From Aeribacillus composti (GTDB lineage: Bacteria; Bacillota; Bacilli; Bacillales; Aeribacillaceae): a stretch of 64,000 bases of DNA. The notes beneath the pieces are model-generated. The model saw nothing but the letters and a program-made list of their open reading frames with translations, did no database searches and was not told the DNA's origin. Below, in pieces: positions 7,669 through 16,640 of the stretch (positions are counted from its first letter, which is position 1; each line of letters opens with the position of its first letter). Both the position numbers and the translations under genes were made by a program. Location of the stretch: the NCBI RefSeq assembly GCF_007827555.1, contig NZ_VISS01000005.1, forward strand, positions 92,757 to 156,756. Reading direction: 5' to 3'.

Positions 7669-8796
7669 ATGGAATTTATATTAACATCAGCTATGATGGT
7701 CGTAATTAGTGCATTTATTGGCGGTGTTACGAATTACATTGCCATTAAAATGCTTTTTCGCCCATATAGACCAATCTATTTGTTTGGAAAAAAGCTTCCC
7801 TTTACGCCAGGCCTTATTCCGAAACGCCGGGATGAGCTGGCTAGGCAGCTAGGAAAAATGGTGATCGAGCATTTAGTTACACCAGAAGGAATCAAAAAGA
7901 AAATGGAGGAGGTCTCCTTCCAGCAGAAAATACAATCATTCCTGCTTCAATCGATAGATGCTTGGCTTGCCAAACAAAAAACTTTAACGGAATTACTGGA
8001 AGAGTATGGAGTGTCCAACAGCAAGGAAATGATTACCACCCGACTTGAACGAGCGATTGAAAAAAGCATACTTCATTTTTTCAATACAGATCAAAAAGTC
8101 AGTCAGTTTTTGCCGCAAGAATGGAAGAAGAACATCGAATTGCAAATTCCTAATCTTGCAGAATGGATTGCAATGAAAGGCGTTCAATATGTTGAAAGTG
8201 ATGAAGGGAAACAAGCGCTGCAAAGAATGATCGATGACTTTCTTCAACAAAAAGGAACGTTTGGCGGCATGATTCAAATGTTTTTAGGGAACTTGAATAT
8301 CGCAGATAAAATTCAATTAGAAGCAGCAAAGTTTTTTCGTCATCAAGGAACGATTGATCTGATTGCTTCCATTCTTTTTAAAGAATGGAGCCGATTGCTT
8401 GATATGCCGGTTTCTGAGGTTACAAGCAGGATGGACAAAGACAAGACAAGCTTGTCCATTGCAAAACTTATTTCGGAAAAAATACGTATCTACGAAACAT
8501 TGGATAAACCAATTTCAGAGCTTATCCAGCCGTATAAACAAGCAATTACGGAAAAAATGCTGCCAGCTGTCATTTCCAGCTCTGTTCTTTATTTGCAAAA
8601 CAGTGTGGAACAGATTATGAAAGCTTTCGATATCGATGAAATTGTGACGGAACAGGTAGAATCCTTCTCGGTTGAACGTCTCGAAGAAGTTGTACTGACT
8701 ATTTCCAAAAGGGAATTTAAAATGATTACCTACTTAGGCGCTCTCCTTGGTGGTATAATCGGGTTCGTACAATCGATTATCATTCTGTTTATTTAA
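7669..8796 (+). CDS. yheB: DUF445 membrane protein YheB
   Basis: A 375-residue member of the DUF445/YheB family of unknown function. The N-terminus has one membrane segment followed by the family hallmark [15 protein letters not shown] and [21 protein letters not shown] second hydrophobic segment lies at the very C-terminus ([19 protein letters not shown]). Between them is a long amphipathic helical region. GAGGAAGA is spaced correctly for ATG at 7669 but touches the upstream ATG at 7663, so the later start was chosen. It diverges from yheD and is followed by a strong terminator. Confidence 0.92.
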   Translation: MEFILTSAMMVVISAFIGGVTNYIAIKMLFRPYRPIYLFGKKLPFTPGLIPKRRDELARQLGKMVIEHLVTPEGIKKKMEEVSFQQKIQSFLLQSIDAWLAKQKTLTELLEEYGVSNSKEMITTRLERAIEKSILHFFNTDQKVSQFLPQEWKKNIELQIPNLAEWIAMKGVQYVESDEGKQALQRMIDDFLQQKGTFGGMIQMFLGNLNIADKIQLEAAKFFRHQGTIDLIASILFKEWSRLLDMPVSEVTSRMDKDKTSLSIAKLISEKIRIYETLDKPISELIQPYKQAITEKMLPAVISSSVLYLQNSVEQIMKAFDIDEIVTEQVESFSVERLEEVVLTISKREFKMITYLGALLGGIIGFVQSIIILFI

Positions 8797-8837
8797 TCCC
8801 ATGAAAACAGGCAAACCGCCTGCTTCATGGGATTTTT
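8797..8837 (+). terminator. Rho-independent terminator after yheB
   Basis: TCCCATGA...TCATGGGA with an inner CAGGC/GCCTG stem is followed by six T. It directly follows the yheB stop. Confidence 0.9.
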
Positions 8838-8904
8838 TACATATTAAAAGAACAATTGGGCACTTTACAAGTAAAAGGTTCAAAAACCGTTAGGGGGATT
8901 CGGC

Positions 8905-10530
8905 ATGAGTTTTTTAAAATTTTTTAAGAAATCGATCGATAAAAAGTCATTTGAACAGCTATTAGCAGACAAGGAAAAGCAAGATAGCAGCGAGCAACCG
9001 CAAAGCAAAGAAACGATCAAACGCAGCTTGCATGAAAACTTAAAAAAAATTAGAGAAGCATTTGGCAACAGCAGCGACATTGTTACAAGGGAAATAAGAA
9101 TAGGAAGACAAGGGGAAATCCGCGTCGGGATTATTTATACGGACGGTTTGATTAACAGTGAAGCGAATCATAATTTTGTTATGGAATCGTTAATGTTTGA
9201 ATTGAGAAGAAATGAAGTGGATCTGAAAGATCTGGCAGGTTTGACGCTGCTCAATTATATAAAAGAAATGGTCTTGACCGTCGGTTCGATTGAAGATGTG
9301 CATGATTTCAACGTTATCACGAATGCTGTTCTGTCTGGAAAAGTTGTTTTATTATTCGATGGATACGAACAAGGCTTTGCCGTTGAAATGAAAGGCGGAA
9401 AGGAGAGGGGAGTCCAAGAGACAACAACTGAAACAACTATTCGCGGTCCTCGGGAAGGATTTACGGAAAATTTGCGTGTCAATACTTCCCTTATTCGCAG
9501 AAAGATAAAAGACCATCGTTTATGGATTGAATCAAAAAAAGTCGGAAAAGTAACAAAAACGGAAGTCAGCATTATGTATATTAAAGGGATTGTGAGAGAA
9601 GAAGTGGTGCAGGAGGTCAGAAGCAGAATTGAACAAATTGATATTGATGGAATATTAGAGAGCGGTTATATCGAAGAGCTGATTCAAGATGACTCATACA
9701 CGCCATTTCCAACTATTTATAATACGGAACGTCCTGATATCGTGGCAGGACATCTTCTCGAAGGCCGCGTAGCCATTTTAGTGGACGGCACTCCTTTCGT
9801 TTTAACTGTACCGTCAATTTTTGTGCAATTTCTGCAATCCCCTGAAGATTATTATCAACGCGCAGATATAAGTTCATTAATTCGTTTTCTCCGTTTTTTC
9901 GGTTTTTTCACTGCGCTCCTTGCACCGTCTCTTTATGTTGCTATTACAACTTTTCATCAGGAAATGCTGCCGACACAGCTTTTGATCAGTCTTGCCGCCC
10001 AAAGGGAAGGCGTTCCGTTTCCCGCATTTATTGAAGCATTTCTAATGGAAATTATGCTTGAAATTTTAAGGGAAGCAGGACTTCGAATGCCAAGAGCTAT
10101 CGGACAAGCCGTTTCAATTGTTGGAACATTAGTTGTCGGGACGGCAGCAGTAGACGCGGGAATTGTTTCCGCCGCAATGGTAATTGTTGTAGCATTTACA
10201 GCTATCTCAAGTTTTATGGTCAGCTCGTATGACCTAGCGATCACCGTGCGGATGTTACGATTTGTTTTTATGGGGCTTGCCGCATCTTTCGGTTTGTTCG
10301 GAATTATCCTTGGATTGGTGGCGCTTGTTCTTCATTTGAGCAGTCTTCGTTCATTTGGCGTCCCTTATTTAAGTCCAATGGCTCCGTTTACGCTGGCAGA
10401 TCAAAAGGACGTTTTTATTCGTCTGCCCCGCCGTCTGCTTATTTTTCGACCACGAGTTTTTAGTTCACAGCAAAATACGAAAAGAGAGAAATCACTTTTT
10501 CAAAACGAAAATCAACGAAAGAAGAAATAG
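8905..10530 (+). CDS. Spore germinant receptor A subunit (GerAA/GerKA family)
   Basis: A 541-residue membrane subunit of a GerA-type germinant receptor in the inner spore membrane. A hydrophilic N-terminal half (about 1 to 300) precedes a C-terminal half with several membrane helices, from about residue 325 onward. Family landmarks include RPDIVAGHLLEGRVAILVDG, LIRFLRFFGFFTALLAPSLY and the helix-adjacent REAGLRMPRAIGQAVSIVG. A GGGGG ribosome site precedes ATG. It is the first of four co-directional genes (A, small D, B, C) that together encode one receptor. The germinant cannot be deduced. Confidence 0.94.
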   Translation: MSFLKFFKKSIDKKSFEQLLADKEKQDSSEQPQSKETIKRSLHENLKKIREAFGNSSDIVTREIRIGRQGEIRVGIIYTDGLINSEANHNFVMESLMFELRRNEVDLKDLAGLTLLNYIKEMVLTVGSIEDVHDFNVITNAVLSGKVVLLFDGYEQGFAVEMKGGKERGVQETTTETTIRGPREGFTENLRVNTSLIRRKIKDHRLWIESKKVGKVTKTEVSIMYIKGIVREEVVQEVRSRIEQIDIDGILESGYIEELIQDDSYTPFPTIYNTERPDIVAGHLLEGRVAILVDGTPFVLTVPSIFVQFLQSPEDYYQRADISSLIRFLRFFGFFTALLAPSLYVAITTFHQEMLPTQLLISLAAQREGVPFPAFIEAFLMEIMLEILREAGLRMPRAIGQAVSIVGTLVVGTAAVDAGIVSAAMVIVVAFTAISSFMVSSYDLAITVRMLRFVFMGLAASFGLFGIILGLVALVLHLSSLRSFGVPYLSPMAPFTLADQKDVFIRLPRRLLIFRPRVFSSQQNTKREKSLFQNENQRKKK

Positions 10531-10554
10531 ATTACCTAAAGGGGTATTAAATGA

Positions 10555-10788
10555 ATGTGGAACATAATCGGCATTCTTTTCGTTTCTGCATGTATTTTTA
10601 TAATCGAAGCTCTGCTGCTATTAAAACATAAGCTCTGGAAGGATTTTATTGTGTTTATCATTTTTCTTTTTTTAGGAACAGGATTAAGTATTGCCAGATG
10701 CATTAATTTTCCTATTCCAAATCCGATTGAATTGCTCACATGGATCTACCAGCCGCTAAGCGAAGCAGTGAACAAAATATTTCAATAA
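10555..10788 (+). CDS. Germinant receptor D-type small two-helix membrane protein
   Basis: A 77-residue protein with two hydrophobic helices (about 3 to 23 and 30 to 48) and a short hydrophilic tail. Some ger operons carry a small two-transmembrane D subunit that modulates receptor function. The size, topology and position between the A and B subunit genes fit that class. ATG at 10555 is used, with an AAAGGGG site about 12 bases upstream; an out-of-frame ATG four bases earlier leads nowhere useful. Assignment is by topology and context, since sequence conservation in this class is low. Confidence 0.72.
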   Translation: MWNIIGILFVSACIFIIEALLLLKHKLWKDFIVFIIFLFLGTGLSIARCINFPIPNPIELLTWIYQPLSEAVNKIFQ

Positions 10789-10803
10789 GAGGTTGGTGAA
10801 GGT

Positions 10804-11913
10804 ATGTTAGACAACGGGAAAATAACAGCAAATCAATATAAAATGTTAGTTTTATTATTTACGATTGGAAGTTCAATTCTCGTTGCTCCTACTGCATTAG
10901 TGAATGATGCGAAACAGGATGCTTGGATAGCAATCATTTTTACGGTCATCATCTCCATTCTTTTAGTGCTTATGTACATTAAAATATATTCAATTTTTCC
11001 AAATATGACTCTTGTAGAAATATGCGAGCTTTTGCTCGGAAAATGGATTGGAAAATTCGCGGTTGCATTATTTCTCATGTATGCTTTTATTTTATCCGGT
11101 GAATTGCTCAGGGAAATCGGCGATTTTACAACTACTCAAATGATGCCTGATACACCGATCGATGCTATCCATATTGTTTTTATGGGAGTCGTTGTTATGG
11201 CAACCCTTTTAGGATTAGAAGTGATTGGACGTTCTTCAGAAATCATTTCATTATGGCTATTCATCCTTTTAGCAATCTATTTCATCGCGATTTTGCCTCA
11301 AATCAAAATAGGAAACCTGCAACCGATATTGGGAGAAGGAATGAAACCGATTTTATTTGGGTTTTATCATTTTATTAGTCTGCCGTATTTAGAATTAATC
11401 GTTTTTTTAATGATTGCTCCCTTTGTCAATCATCAAAAAGGAGCAGAAAAAGGATTTTTAGTAGGCGTTATAATTGGAGGAATCCTGCTTACATTTGTTG
11501 TCATGTTTTCTATTCTTGTTTTAGGTGTCGAAAATACAGCCAGACAAATATATCCGAGCTATGCCCTGGCAAGAAAAATTGAAATAGGAAAATTTTTTCA
11601 ACGCGTAGAGGTTATTATGGCGGGAATTTGGTTTTTATCTATTTTTTATAAGCTAACCATCAGTTTTTATGCTTTTGTTTTAGGTCTCTCTCAACTATTT
11701 AAAATAAAAGATTATCGTTCGATTACTCTTCCTATTTCTATGATGCTGATTGTGTATGCGATCGCCTTCCATCCGAACATCGTTCACTTTTTTGAGTTTG
11801 TACATAATATTTGGCCTTTGTACTCTTTAACGATCGGGTTTCTTTTTCCTCTCATCCTGTTGGGTACAGCTCTAATGAAAAAACGTCAGCGTCATGTGAG
11901 GGGAAATAGATGA
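10804..11913 (+). CDS. Spore germinant receptor B subunit (GerAB/GerKB family)
   Basis: A 369-residue protein with about ten membrane helices, related to amino-acid/polyamine/organocation transporters. In the family it contributes the germinant-binding pocket in the inner spore membrane. The N-terminal ITANQYKMLVLLFTIGSSIL and the TTQMMPDTPIDAI region are typical. ATG follows AGAGGTTGGTGAAGGT. Its stop overlaps the start of the C-subunit gene by four bases, so the two are translationally coupled. Confidence 0.94.
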   Translation: MLDNGKITANQYKMLVLLFTIGSSILVAPTALVNDAKQDAWIAIIFTVIISILLVLMYIKIYSIFPNMTLVEICELLLGKWIGKFAVALFLMYAFILSGELLREIGDFTTTQMMPDTPIDAIHIVFMGVVVMATLLGLEVIGRSSEIISLWLFILLAIYFIAILPQIKIGNLQPILGEGMKPILFGFYHFISLPYLELIVFLMIAPFVNHQKGAEKGFLVGVIIGGILLTFVVMFSILVLGVENTARQIYPSYALARKIEIGKFFQRVEVIMAGIWFLSIFYKLTISFYAFVLGLSQLFKIKDYRSITLPISMMLIVYAIAFHPNIVHFFEFVHNIWPLYSLTIGFLFPLILLGTALMKKRQRHVRGNR

Positions 11914-13112
11914 ATAAGCGGTTGACAAGTCTTTTATTCATATTGGCGTCCATCATGTTGCTGGCAGGCTGCTGGGATCGGAGGGAGTTAAATGACATCG
12001 CAATCGTTTCAGCATTAGGAATAGACAAAGTAGATGATGAATTACTTGTAACGATACAAGTGATCAACCCGGGACAGGTAGCAACTGTAAAACAAGGGGG
12101 AATAACAAAAGCTCCTGTTAGAACATTCCAGTCGAAAGCGCGTACATTGTCTGAGGCGATGAGAAAAGTGACAACTTTCTCGCCAAGAGCCGTTTATTCA
12201 AGTCATCTCCGCATGTTGATTATTGGAGAGGATTTAGCAAAAGAAGGAATGGGGGAAATTATTGATTATGTAGTAAGGGGGAAAGAATTTCGGACAGATT
12301 TTTATCTCTCTATCGCTAAAAACACTAGAGCTGAAAACATTTTAAAAGTACTTAGCCAGCTGGAGACAATTCCCGCACATAAATTAAGTTCTTCATTAAA
12401 GTTATCTGAAAAATCATGGGGGCCTATCGAAACAATAGAAATCAATCAATTTGTCAACGAGTTAGTTTATAAAGGCATTGAACCTCATGTGATAGGTGTA
12501 GAAATAATAGGCAATCCTGAAGCTGGAGAAAAAATAGAAAATGTTGAAAAAACAAAAGCTGATGCGTATCTCAAATTTGGCAGTGTAGCTATCATGAGAA
12601 AAGATAAGTTAGTTGACTGGTTAACGGAGAAGGAAAGCAATGGTCTCCATTATGCATTAGGAAAAGTGCAAAGAGCAGTCATTAATGTGCCATGCAAAGA
12701 GAAGAAGGTGGCAATTGAAACGATCCGAACAAACAGCAAGATTCAAACAAAAGTTGACGGTCATCAGTTTAAAGGCACCGTTCAGCTGCATATAGATGGG
12801 GCGGTAGCCGAGGTTCAATGCGAACGAATGGATTTGGAGAAAATAGAAACGATAAACCTTTTGCAGAAAAAAGCTGAGGAAAAGGTTAAAAAAGATATTC
12901 TGACAGCTATTCAAGCTTCCCAGAAAAAATATGAAGTAGATATTTTTGGATTTGGAGAAGCCCTTCATCGCAGCCATCCGTCGATTTGGCATAAAGTTAA
13001 AAAAGATTGGCACTCTCATTTTAAAGATATACAGGTTCATGTGGATGTTGACGTAAAGCTAAGGAGAATCGGCACAATTAATAACTCTCCTCTTCATGAA
13101 ATGAAACCGTAG
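11910..13112 (+). CDS. Spore germinant receptor C subunit lipoprotein (Ger(x)C family)
   Basis: A 400-residue lipoprotein. The signal peptide ends in the lipobox LLAGC, so Cys21 should be lipidated by the diacylglyceryl transferase. The mature start CWDRRELNDIAIVSALGID is diagnostic for GerC proteins. The rest is soluble and faces outward from the inner spore membrane. The ATG overlaps the B-subunit stop. It is the last gene of the receptor operon, and all four subunit genes appear intact. Confidence 0.94.
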   Translation: MNKRLTSLLFILASIMLLAGCWDRRELNDIAIVSALGIDKVDDELLVTIQVINPGQVATVKQGGITKAPVRTFQSKARTLSEAMRKVTTFSPRAVYSSHLRMLIIGEDLAKEGMGEIIDYVVRGKEFRTDFYLSIAKNTRAENILKVLSQLETIPAHKLSSSLKLSEKSWGPIETIEINQFVNELVYKGIEPHVIGVEIIGNPEAGEKIENVEKTKADAYLKFGSVAIMRKDKLVDWLTEKESNGLHYALGKVQRAVINVPCKEKKVAIETIRTNSKIQTKVDGHQFKGTVQLHIDGAVAEVQCERMDLEKIETINLLQKKAEEKVKKDILTAIQASQKKYEVDIFGFGEALHRSHPSIWHKVKKDWHSHFKDIQVHVDVDVKLRRIGTINNSPLHEMKP

Positions 13113-13126
13113 CTTCCCGAACTTCT

Positions 13127-13168
13127 AAAAAATTCCTCAGGGTGTAAGGGAATTTTAAAACTTTTTTG
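13127..13168 (+). terminator. Possible terminator after the ger operon
   Basis: AAAATTCC and GGAATTTT form an eight-base-pair stem around a 12-base loop, with a run of six T about six bases further on. The stem is AT-rich, so it is a weaker candidate than the others. Confidence 0.42.
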
Positions 13169-13231
13169 ACAGGCGGCCTTGTCATCCTTTATATTAGCTA
13201 AAAGGGCTCGCGGAGCGAGGAGGGATTAGGA

Positions 13232-13582
13232 GTGTCTAATATTTTATATAATTCCGCGTACGATTTGAAAAAAGCATTAGAACAAAGCAAGGAATATATT
13301 CAATTAAAAAAATTGTATGATGATGTCCAACACGATGAATCAGCGAAAAACATTTTCCACAACTTTCGCAGCACTCAATTAAACCTGCATGAAAAACAAG
13401 TAACCGGAAAAGAAATTACTGAAGAAGAAATTATTCATGCAGAAAAATGCGTTCAATTAGTACAGCAAAACGGCAAGATTGCTGCATTGTTGAAAGCAGA
13501 GGAAAGCATGAATATGCTTTTACAGAGGATAACCAGCATTATTTTGGAGCCGCTTGATGAGCTTTATAAAAAAAGTGAATAG
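13232..13582 (+). CDS. yheA: YheA, YlbF/YmcA-family protein
   Basis: A 116-residue all-helical protein of the Com_YlbF family. Paralogues YlbF, YmcA and YaaT form a complex linked to competence, sporulation and RNase Y activity; YheA itself has no established role. The alternating charged helices and the KNIFHNFRSTQ / VQLVQQNGKIAALLKAEESMN stretches fit the family. The start is GTG, with GGAGGGATTAGGA in front. It is monocistronic, with a strong terminator downstream. Confidence 0.85.
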   Translation: MSNILYNSAYDLKKALEQSKEYIQLKKLYDDVQHDESAKNIFHNFRSTQLNLHEKQVTGKEITEEEIIHAEKCVQLVQQNGKIAALLKAEESMNMLLQRITSIILEPLDELYKKSE

Positions 13583-13647
13583 TAAAAGAAAAGAATATCA
13601 AATCAAGGATTTTATTGAAAAAAGTAAAATATTTGGTAGTCTAGAGT

Positions 13648-13676
13648 GAGATGTACTTTTTGTGCATCTCTTTTTT
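13648..13676 (+). terminator. Rho-independent terminator after yheA
   Basis: GAGATGTAC and GTGCATCTC pair around five T, followed by six T. Confidence 0.88.
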
Positions 13677-13703
13677 CATTTTCAAAATTGGAGGGAACAG
13701 ATC

Positions 13704-13772
13704 ATGAATCAAAGACTCATTTTCCATTTTTTTATTAAAGAAAAAGGAGGTGGCATATTTTATGAGCCATAG
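13704..13772 (+). CDS. Possible 22-codon leader peptide ahead of the GreA-like gene
   Basis: ATG at 13704 has GGAGGG eight bases upstream and opens a frame of 22 codons ending in TAG at 13770. The frame contains, in its last third, the ribosome site of the next gene, and it stops just inside that gene. This arrangement would allow translational coupling. The peptide (starting MNQRLIFHFF) has no recognised family and the frame may be fortuitous. Confidence 0.3.
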   Translation: MNQRLIFHFFIKEKGGGIFYEP

Positions 13773-14178
13773 TACGCTATCCAGCTTAAAAACGGCATTG
13801 CGAGAACAATTAACGCTTTTTCAGAAACAACAAAATGACAGAACTTCTCCAATCGGCCGATTTTATATGAATAATCAAAAAAAGTTTTTGCAATATGTAA
13901 GGGAATTGGAACAGCTTTTTAATCAAGAAGATGAAGATATTTTCACAAAAGTTTTTATTGGGGCGACAGTGAAAATTGTATATTTGGAAGAAGAGGATGA
14001 AGAAACATATACAATCTGTTTTCCTGAAGAAGCTGATCCTGACCAAGGGAAAATTTCATTTTTATCTCCCATCGGTAATCAGCTGCTGCTTGAAATGAGA
14101 GGAAATTCGATTGATTTAGACATACCTGGAGGAAAAACAGCTGTTAAAATTTCTGAAATCCATTATTTAGAAAAATAA
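13762..14178 (+). CDS. GreA/GreB C-terminal-domain family protein
   Basis: A 138-residue protein with an N-terminal helical section and a C-terminal beta domain like that of GreA and Rnk (FTKVFIGATVKIVYLEEEDEE... SPIGNQLL). Such proteins contact RNA polymerase near the secondary channel. The coiled-coil arm of classical GreA is short or absent, so transcript-cleavage activity is doubtful. AAGGAGGTGG fits ATG at 13762 rather than a GTG at 13750 inside that site. It is monocistronic apart from a possible leader peptide, and ends at a terminator. Confidence 0.72.
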   Translation: MSHSTLSSLKTALREQLTLFQKQQNDRTSPIGRFYMNNQKKFLQYVRELEQLFNQEDEDIFTKVFIGATVKIVYLEEEDEETYTICFPEEADPDQGKISFLSPIGNQLLLEMRGNSIDLDIPGGKTAVKISEIHYLEK

Positions 14179-14190
14179 ATTATGAAAAAA

Positions 14191-14220
14191 TGAAAGGGGA
14201 AAAATCCCCTTTCATACTCT
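14191..14220 (+). terminator. Rho-independent terminator after the GreA-like gene
   Basis: TGAAAGGGG and CCCCTTTCA form a nine-base-pair stem around AAAAAT. The downstream T-run is interrupted. Confidence 0.7.
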
Positions 14221-14354
14221 TAATTCATTTCCTCTTTCAGCATCGAGCTGTAGGAATTTCTAATAAAATATTACTTGCGAAAACCTTGATTCATTGAGAT
14301 ACTAAAATGTAAGGGTTTACATTACGAGCCTCTGTATATTTCGGGGTGGTTGTC

Positions 14355-15584
14355 ATGAAAGATGAAAAAATTGTCGGCAGTTTCCAATTAATGAAATCAT
14401 TGAATAAATCTTTAATTCTTAATACAATTCGGACACACGGATCGATTTCAAGATCTGACATTGCGAAAGAAACAAAATTAACACCTCCGACAGTCACAAA
14501 TATTGTAAATGAATTGTTGGAAGAAGGATTGGTAAAAGAGTGGCAGACCGGATCTTCCAGCGGGGGAAGAAAACCCATTTTGCTGAAAATCAACTCATCA
14601 AATTTTTATGTTTTCGGTATTGATATCAGCCCGAGGGAAATCCGATTTGCCATCACGGATTTAAACGCTCAAACACTTTTATATAAAACAATCACGATGA
14701 AAGAAGAGATGACGAGTTCACGTTTGTTCCAAATGATTGCTAAACAGCTTTACATTATGATGGATGAAGCTTGTATAGAATTAAAAAAATTTGTAGGAAT
14801 TGGCATCGGTATTCATGGCAGGATTGACGCAGATGAATGTTCAAGCGGTTTTGCTCCCCAATTGCAGCATCGAAATGTACCGTTAAAAAAAGAGCTTGAA
14901 AAAGAATTTCGTCTTCCTGTCAAAATTGAAAATGATGTTCGTGCCATGGCAATAGGCGAAAACTGGTTTGGCAGCGGGGTGGGAATTAGCAATCTTGTAT
15001 GCATTAAGATCAGTCATGGAGTTGGGGCAGGTTTTATTTTAAATAAGAAGCTGTTTCATGGAACGAACGGACTAGCGGGTGAAATCGGCCATATGTTTAT
15101 AGAAAGCAGCGGTTTGAAATGTTCGTGTGGGAATGACGGATGTTTAGAGGCGCTTGTTGGGTCTGAAGGGATTAAACAGCGTACATTAAACAAAATATCG
15201 CTTGGGTATAAAACGAAATTAATAGAACGGACAAACGGAATGATAGAAAATGTGAACGGACAACTGATTTATGAGGCTGCATTAGAAGGAGACCTGCTTG
15301 CTAAAGACATATTAGAGGAGACTGGCAGGTATTTAGGAATTGCCATCATGAACATTATCCATTTATTCAATCCAGAGCGGATTATTATTGGGGGCGGATT
15401 GGCAAAGGCAAAGAATTTTATTTTAACTCCGATTCAAGAAGTGGTTGAACAAAGAGCTTTGACAGAGCAAGCGAAAAAAACAGAAATTGTGTTGTCAAAG
15501 CTGGGAGATCAAGCGACGGTCATTGGCGCTGTTGCCCTAGTGCTAAATGAAATGTTTTCTGTTCAATACGAATCGGTGTCATAA
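14355..15584 (+). CDS. ROK-family transcriptional regulator (XylR/NagC type)
   Basis: A 409-residue protein with an N-terminal winged helix-turn-helix (about 15 to 75, ISRSDIAKETKLTPPTVTNIV) and a sugar-kinase-like ROK domain. The ROK zinc site CSCGNDGCLEALVG and glycine-rich nucleotide-type loops are present. Such proteins repress sugar-use genes and are released by the sugar. No sugar operon adjoins it, so the ligand is unknown. A GGGGTGG site supports ATG at 14355 over a GTG nine bases earlier. It may be co-transcribed with the phosphatase gene 95 bases downstream. Confidence 0.88.
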   Translation: MKDEKIVGSFQLMKSLNKSLILNTIRTHGSISRSDIAKETKLTPPTVTNIVNELLEEGLVKEWQTGSSSGGRKPILLKINSSNFYVFGIDISPREIRFAITDLNAQTLLYKTITMKEEMTSSRLFQMIAKQLYIMMDEACIELKKFVGIGIGIHGRIDADECSSGFAPQLQHRNVPLKKELEKEFRLPVKIENDVRAMAIGENWFGSGVGISNLVCIKISHGVGAGFILNKKLFHGTNGLAGEIGHMFIESSGLKCSCGNDGCLEALVGSEGIKQRTLNKISLGYKTKLIERTNGMIENVNGQLIYEAALEGDLLAKDILEETGRYLGIAIMNIIHLFNPERIIIGGGLAKAKNFILTPIQEVVEQRALTEQAKKTEIVLSKLGDQATVIGAVALVLNEMFSVQYESVS

Positions 15585-15679
15585 TGTTTCCCCTTCCTTT
15601 AGTACACAAAAGTTCTAATTTGTCTCACAAGGACATATTTTCATAATAGAATTTAACAACAAGAGAAGGGGGACAACAC

Positions 15680-16543
15680 ATGCTCTACCGCTTGCTTGCC
15701 TTAAATATCGACGGAACGCTCCTCCGTTCAAATGGACGCCTTCAGCATTCTACGAAGGATGCGATAGAATTTGTTCAAAAAAAGGATGTATATATTACTT
15801 TGGTGACGAACCGCCATTTTCAATCGGCAAAAAAAGTTGCAAAGGCGCTCAAAATAGACAGCCACTTAATTACTCATGGGGGAGCGTTCATCGGAAACCG
15901 TTTAGATGAACCTCTATATGTGAAGCGAATTTCAGAAGAAAAAACATTTAATATTGTGCAAGTGCTCGAATATTTTAATTGTAATATTCGAATCATTCAT
16001 GAGCGTTTTTCGATCGGCAACCGGAAAAAAATCTCTTCAAATCTTGTAAGCAAAATGCTATTGAATTCGTCAGATCCGCTTTTTTATCCAATACAATTTG
16101 TAGAATCTCTTGCTGATGCGTTAATTGATGAGCCAGTAGCTGCCCCAAAAATTGATGTATATTTTGATACGAAGGAGGAATTGAAAGAGGCGGAAAAAAC
16201 GATACTTGATTCTTTTTATGATGTAGATGTGATCAAGGTTCATGACGGAAAAATTGAAATTGTTCCAAAGGGAATATCTAAACTGAATGGCTTGCAGGTA
16301 CTTGGCAATCATTTAGGCATTAAGCTGGATGAAATGGTCGCAATCGGCGACGGCCTTGACGACTTGGATATGATCCAGCAGACAGGTTTGGGGGTTGCGA
16401 TGGGGAATGCTCCGTTTGAAGTAAAACGGGCAGCAGACTGGATCACGAGGTCGAATGATGAACAAGGCGTTTCATATATGGTAAAAGAGCATTTCCGAAA
16501 ACAATACCCAATTAAATTTTTAAATAAAATTAAAAACAGATAA
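15680..16543 (+). CDS. yhaX: Cof-type HAD-superfamily phosphatase, YhaX-like
   Basis: A 287-residue HAD-IIB hydrolase. Motif I is altered: the N-terminus reads LLALNIDGTLL, with asparagine where the nucleophilic aspartate (DxDGT) is expected, so only the second aspartate remains. Motif IV is normal (AIGDGLDDLDMIQ). The C-terminal core has the usual GVAMGNAPFEVKRAADWIT. The missing nucleophile suggests reduced or changed phosphatase activity; the same substitution may exist in B. subtilis YhaX but I cannot check. The length matches YhaX, and it lies beside hemZ as in B. subtilis. AGAAGGGGG precedes ATG. Confidence 0.86.
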   Translation: MLYRLLALNIDGTLLRSNGRLQHSTKDAIEFVQKKDVYITLVTNRHFQSAKKVAKALKIDSHLITHGGAFIGNRLDEPLYVKRISEEKTFNIVQVLEYFNCNIRIIHERFSIGNRKKISSNLVSKMLLNSSDPLFYPIQFVESLADALIDEPVAAPKIDVYFDTKEELKEAEKTILDSFYDVDVIKVHDGKIEIVPKGISKLNGLQVLGNHLGIKLDEMVAIGDGLDDLDMIQQTGLGVAMGNAPFEVKRAADWITRSNDEQGVSYMVKEHFRKQYPIKFLNKIKNR

Positions 16544-16575
16544 AAAACATCCGCTTCTTAGGATGTTTTTTTCGT
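16544..16575 (+). terminator. Rho-independent terminator after yhaX
   Basis: AAAAACATCC and GGATGTTTTTTT form a stem with a long T-run right after the stop codon. Confidence 0.85.
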
Positions 16576-16640
16576 ATTGACTGAAAAAATCCCCTTTAGT
16601 ACACTATAAGGAGTTTTATTCTATTCGACAAGGTGATCAC

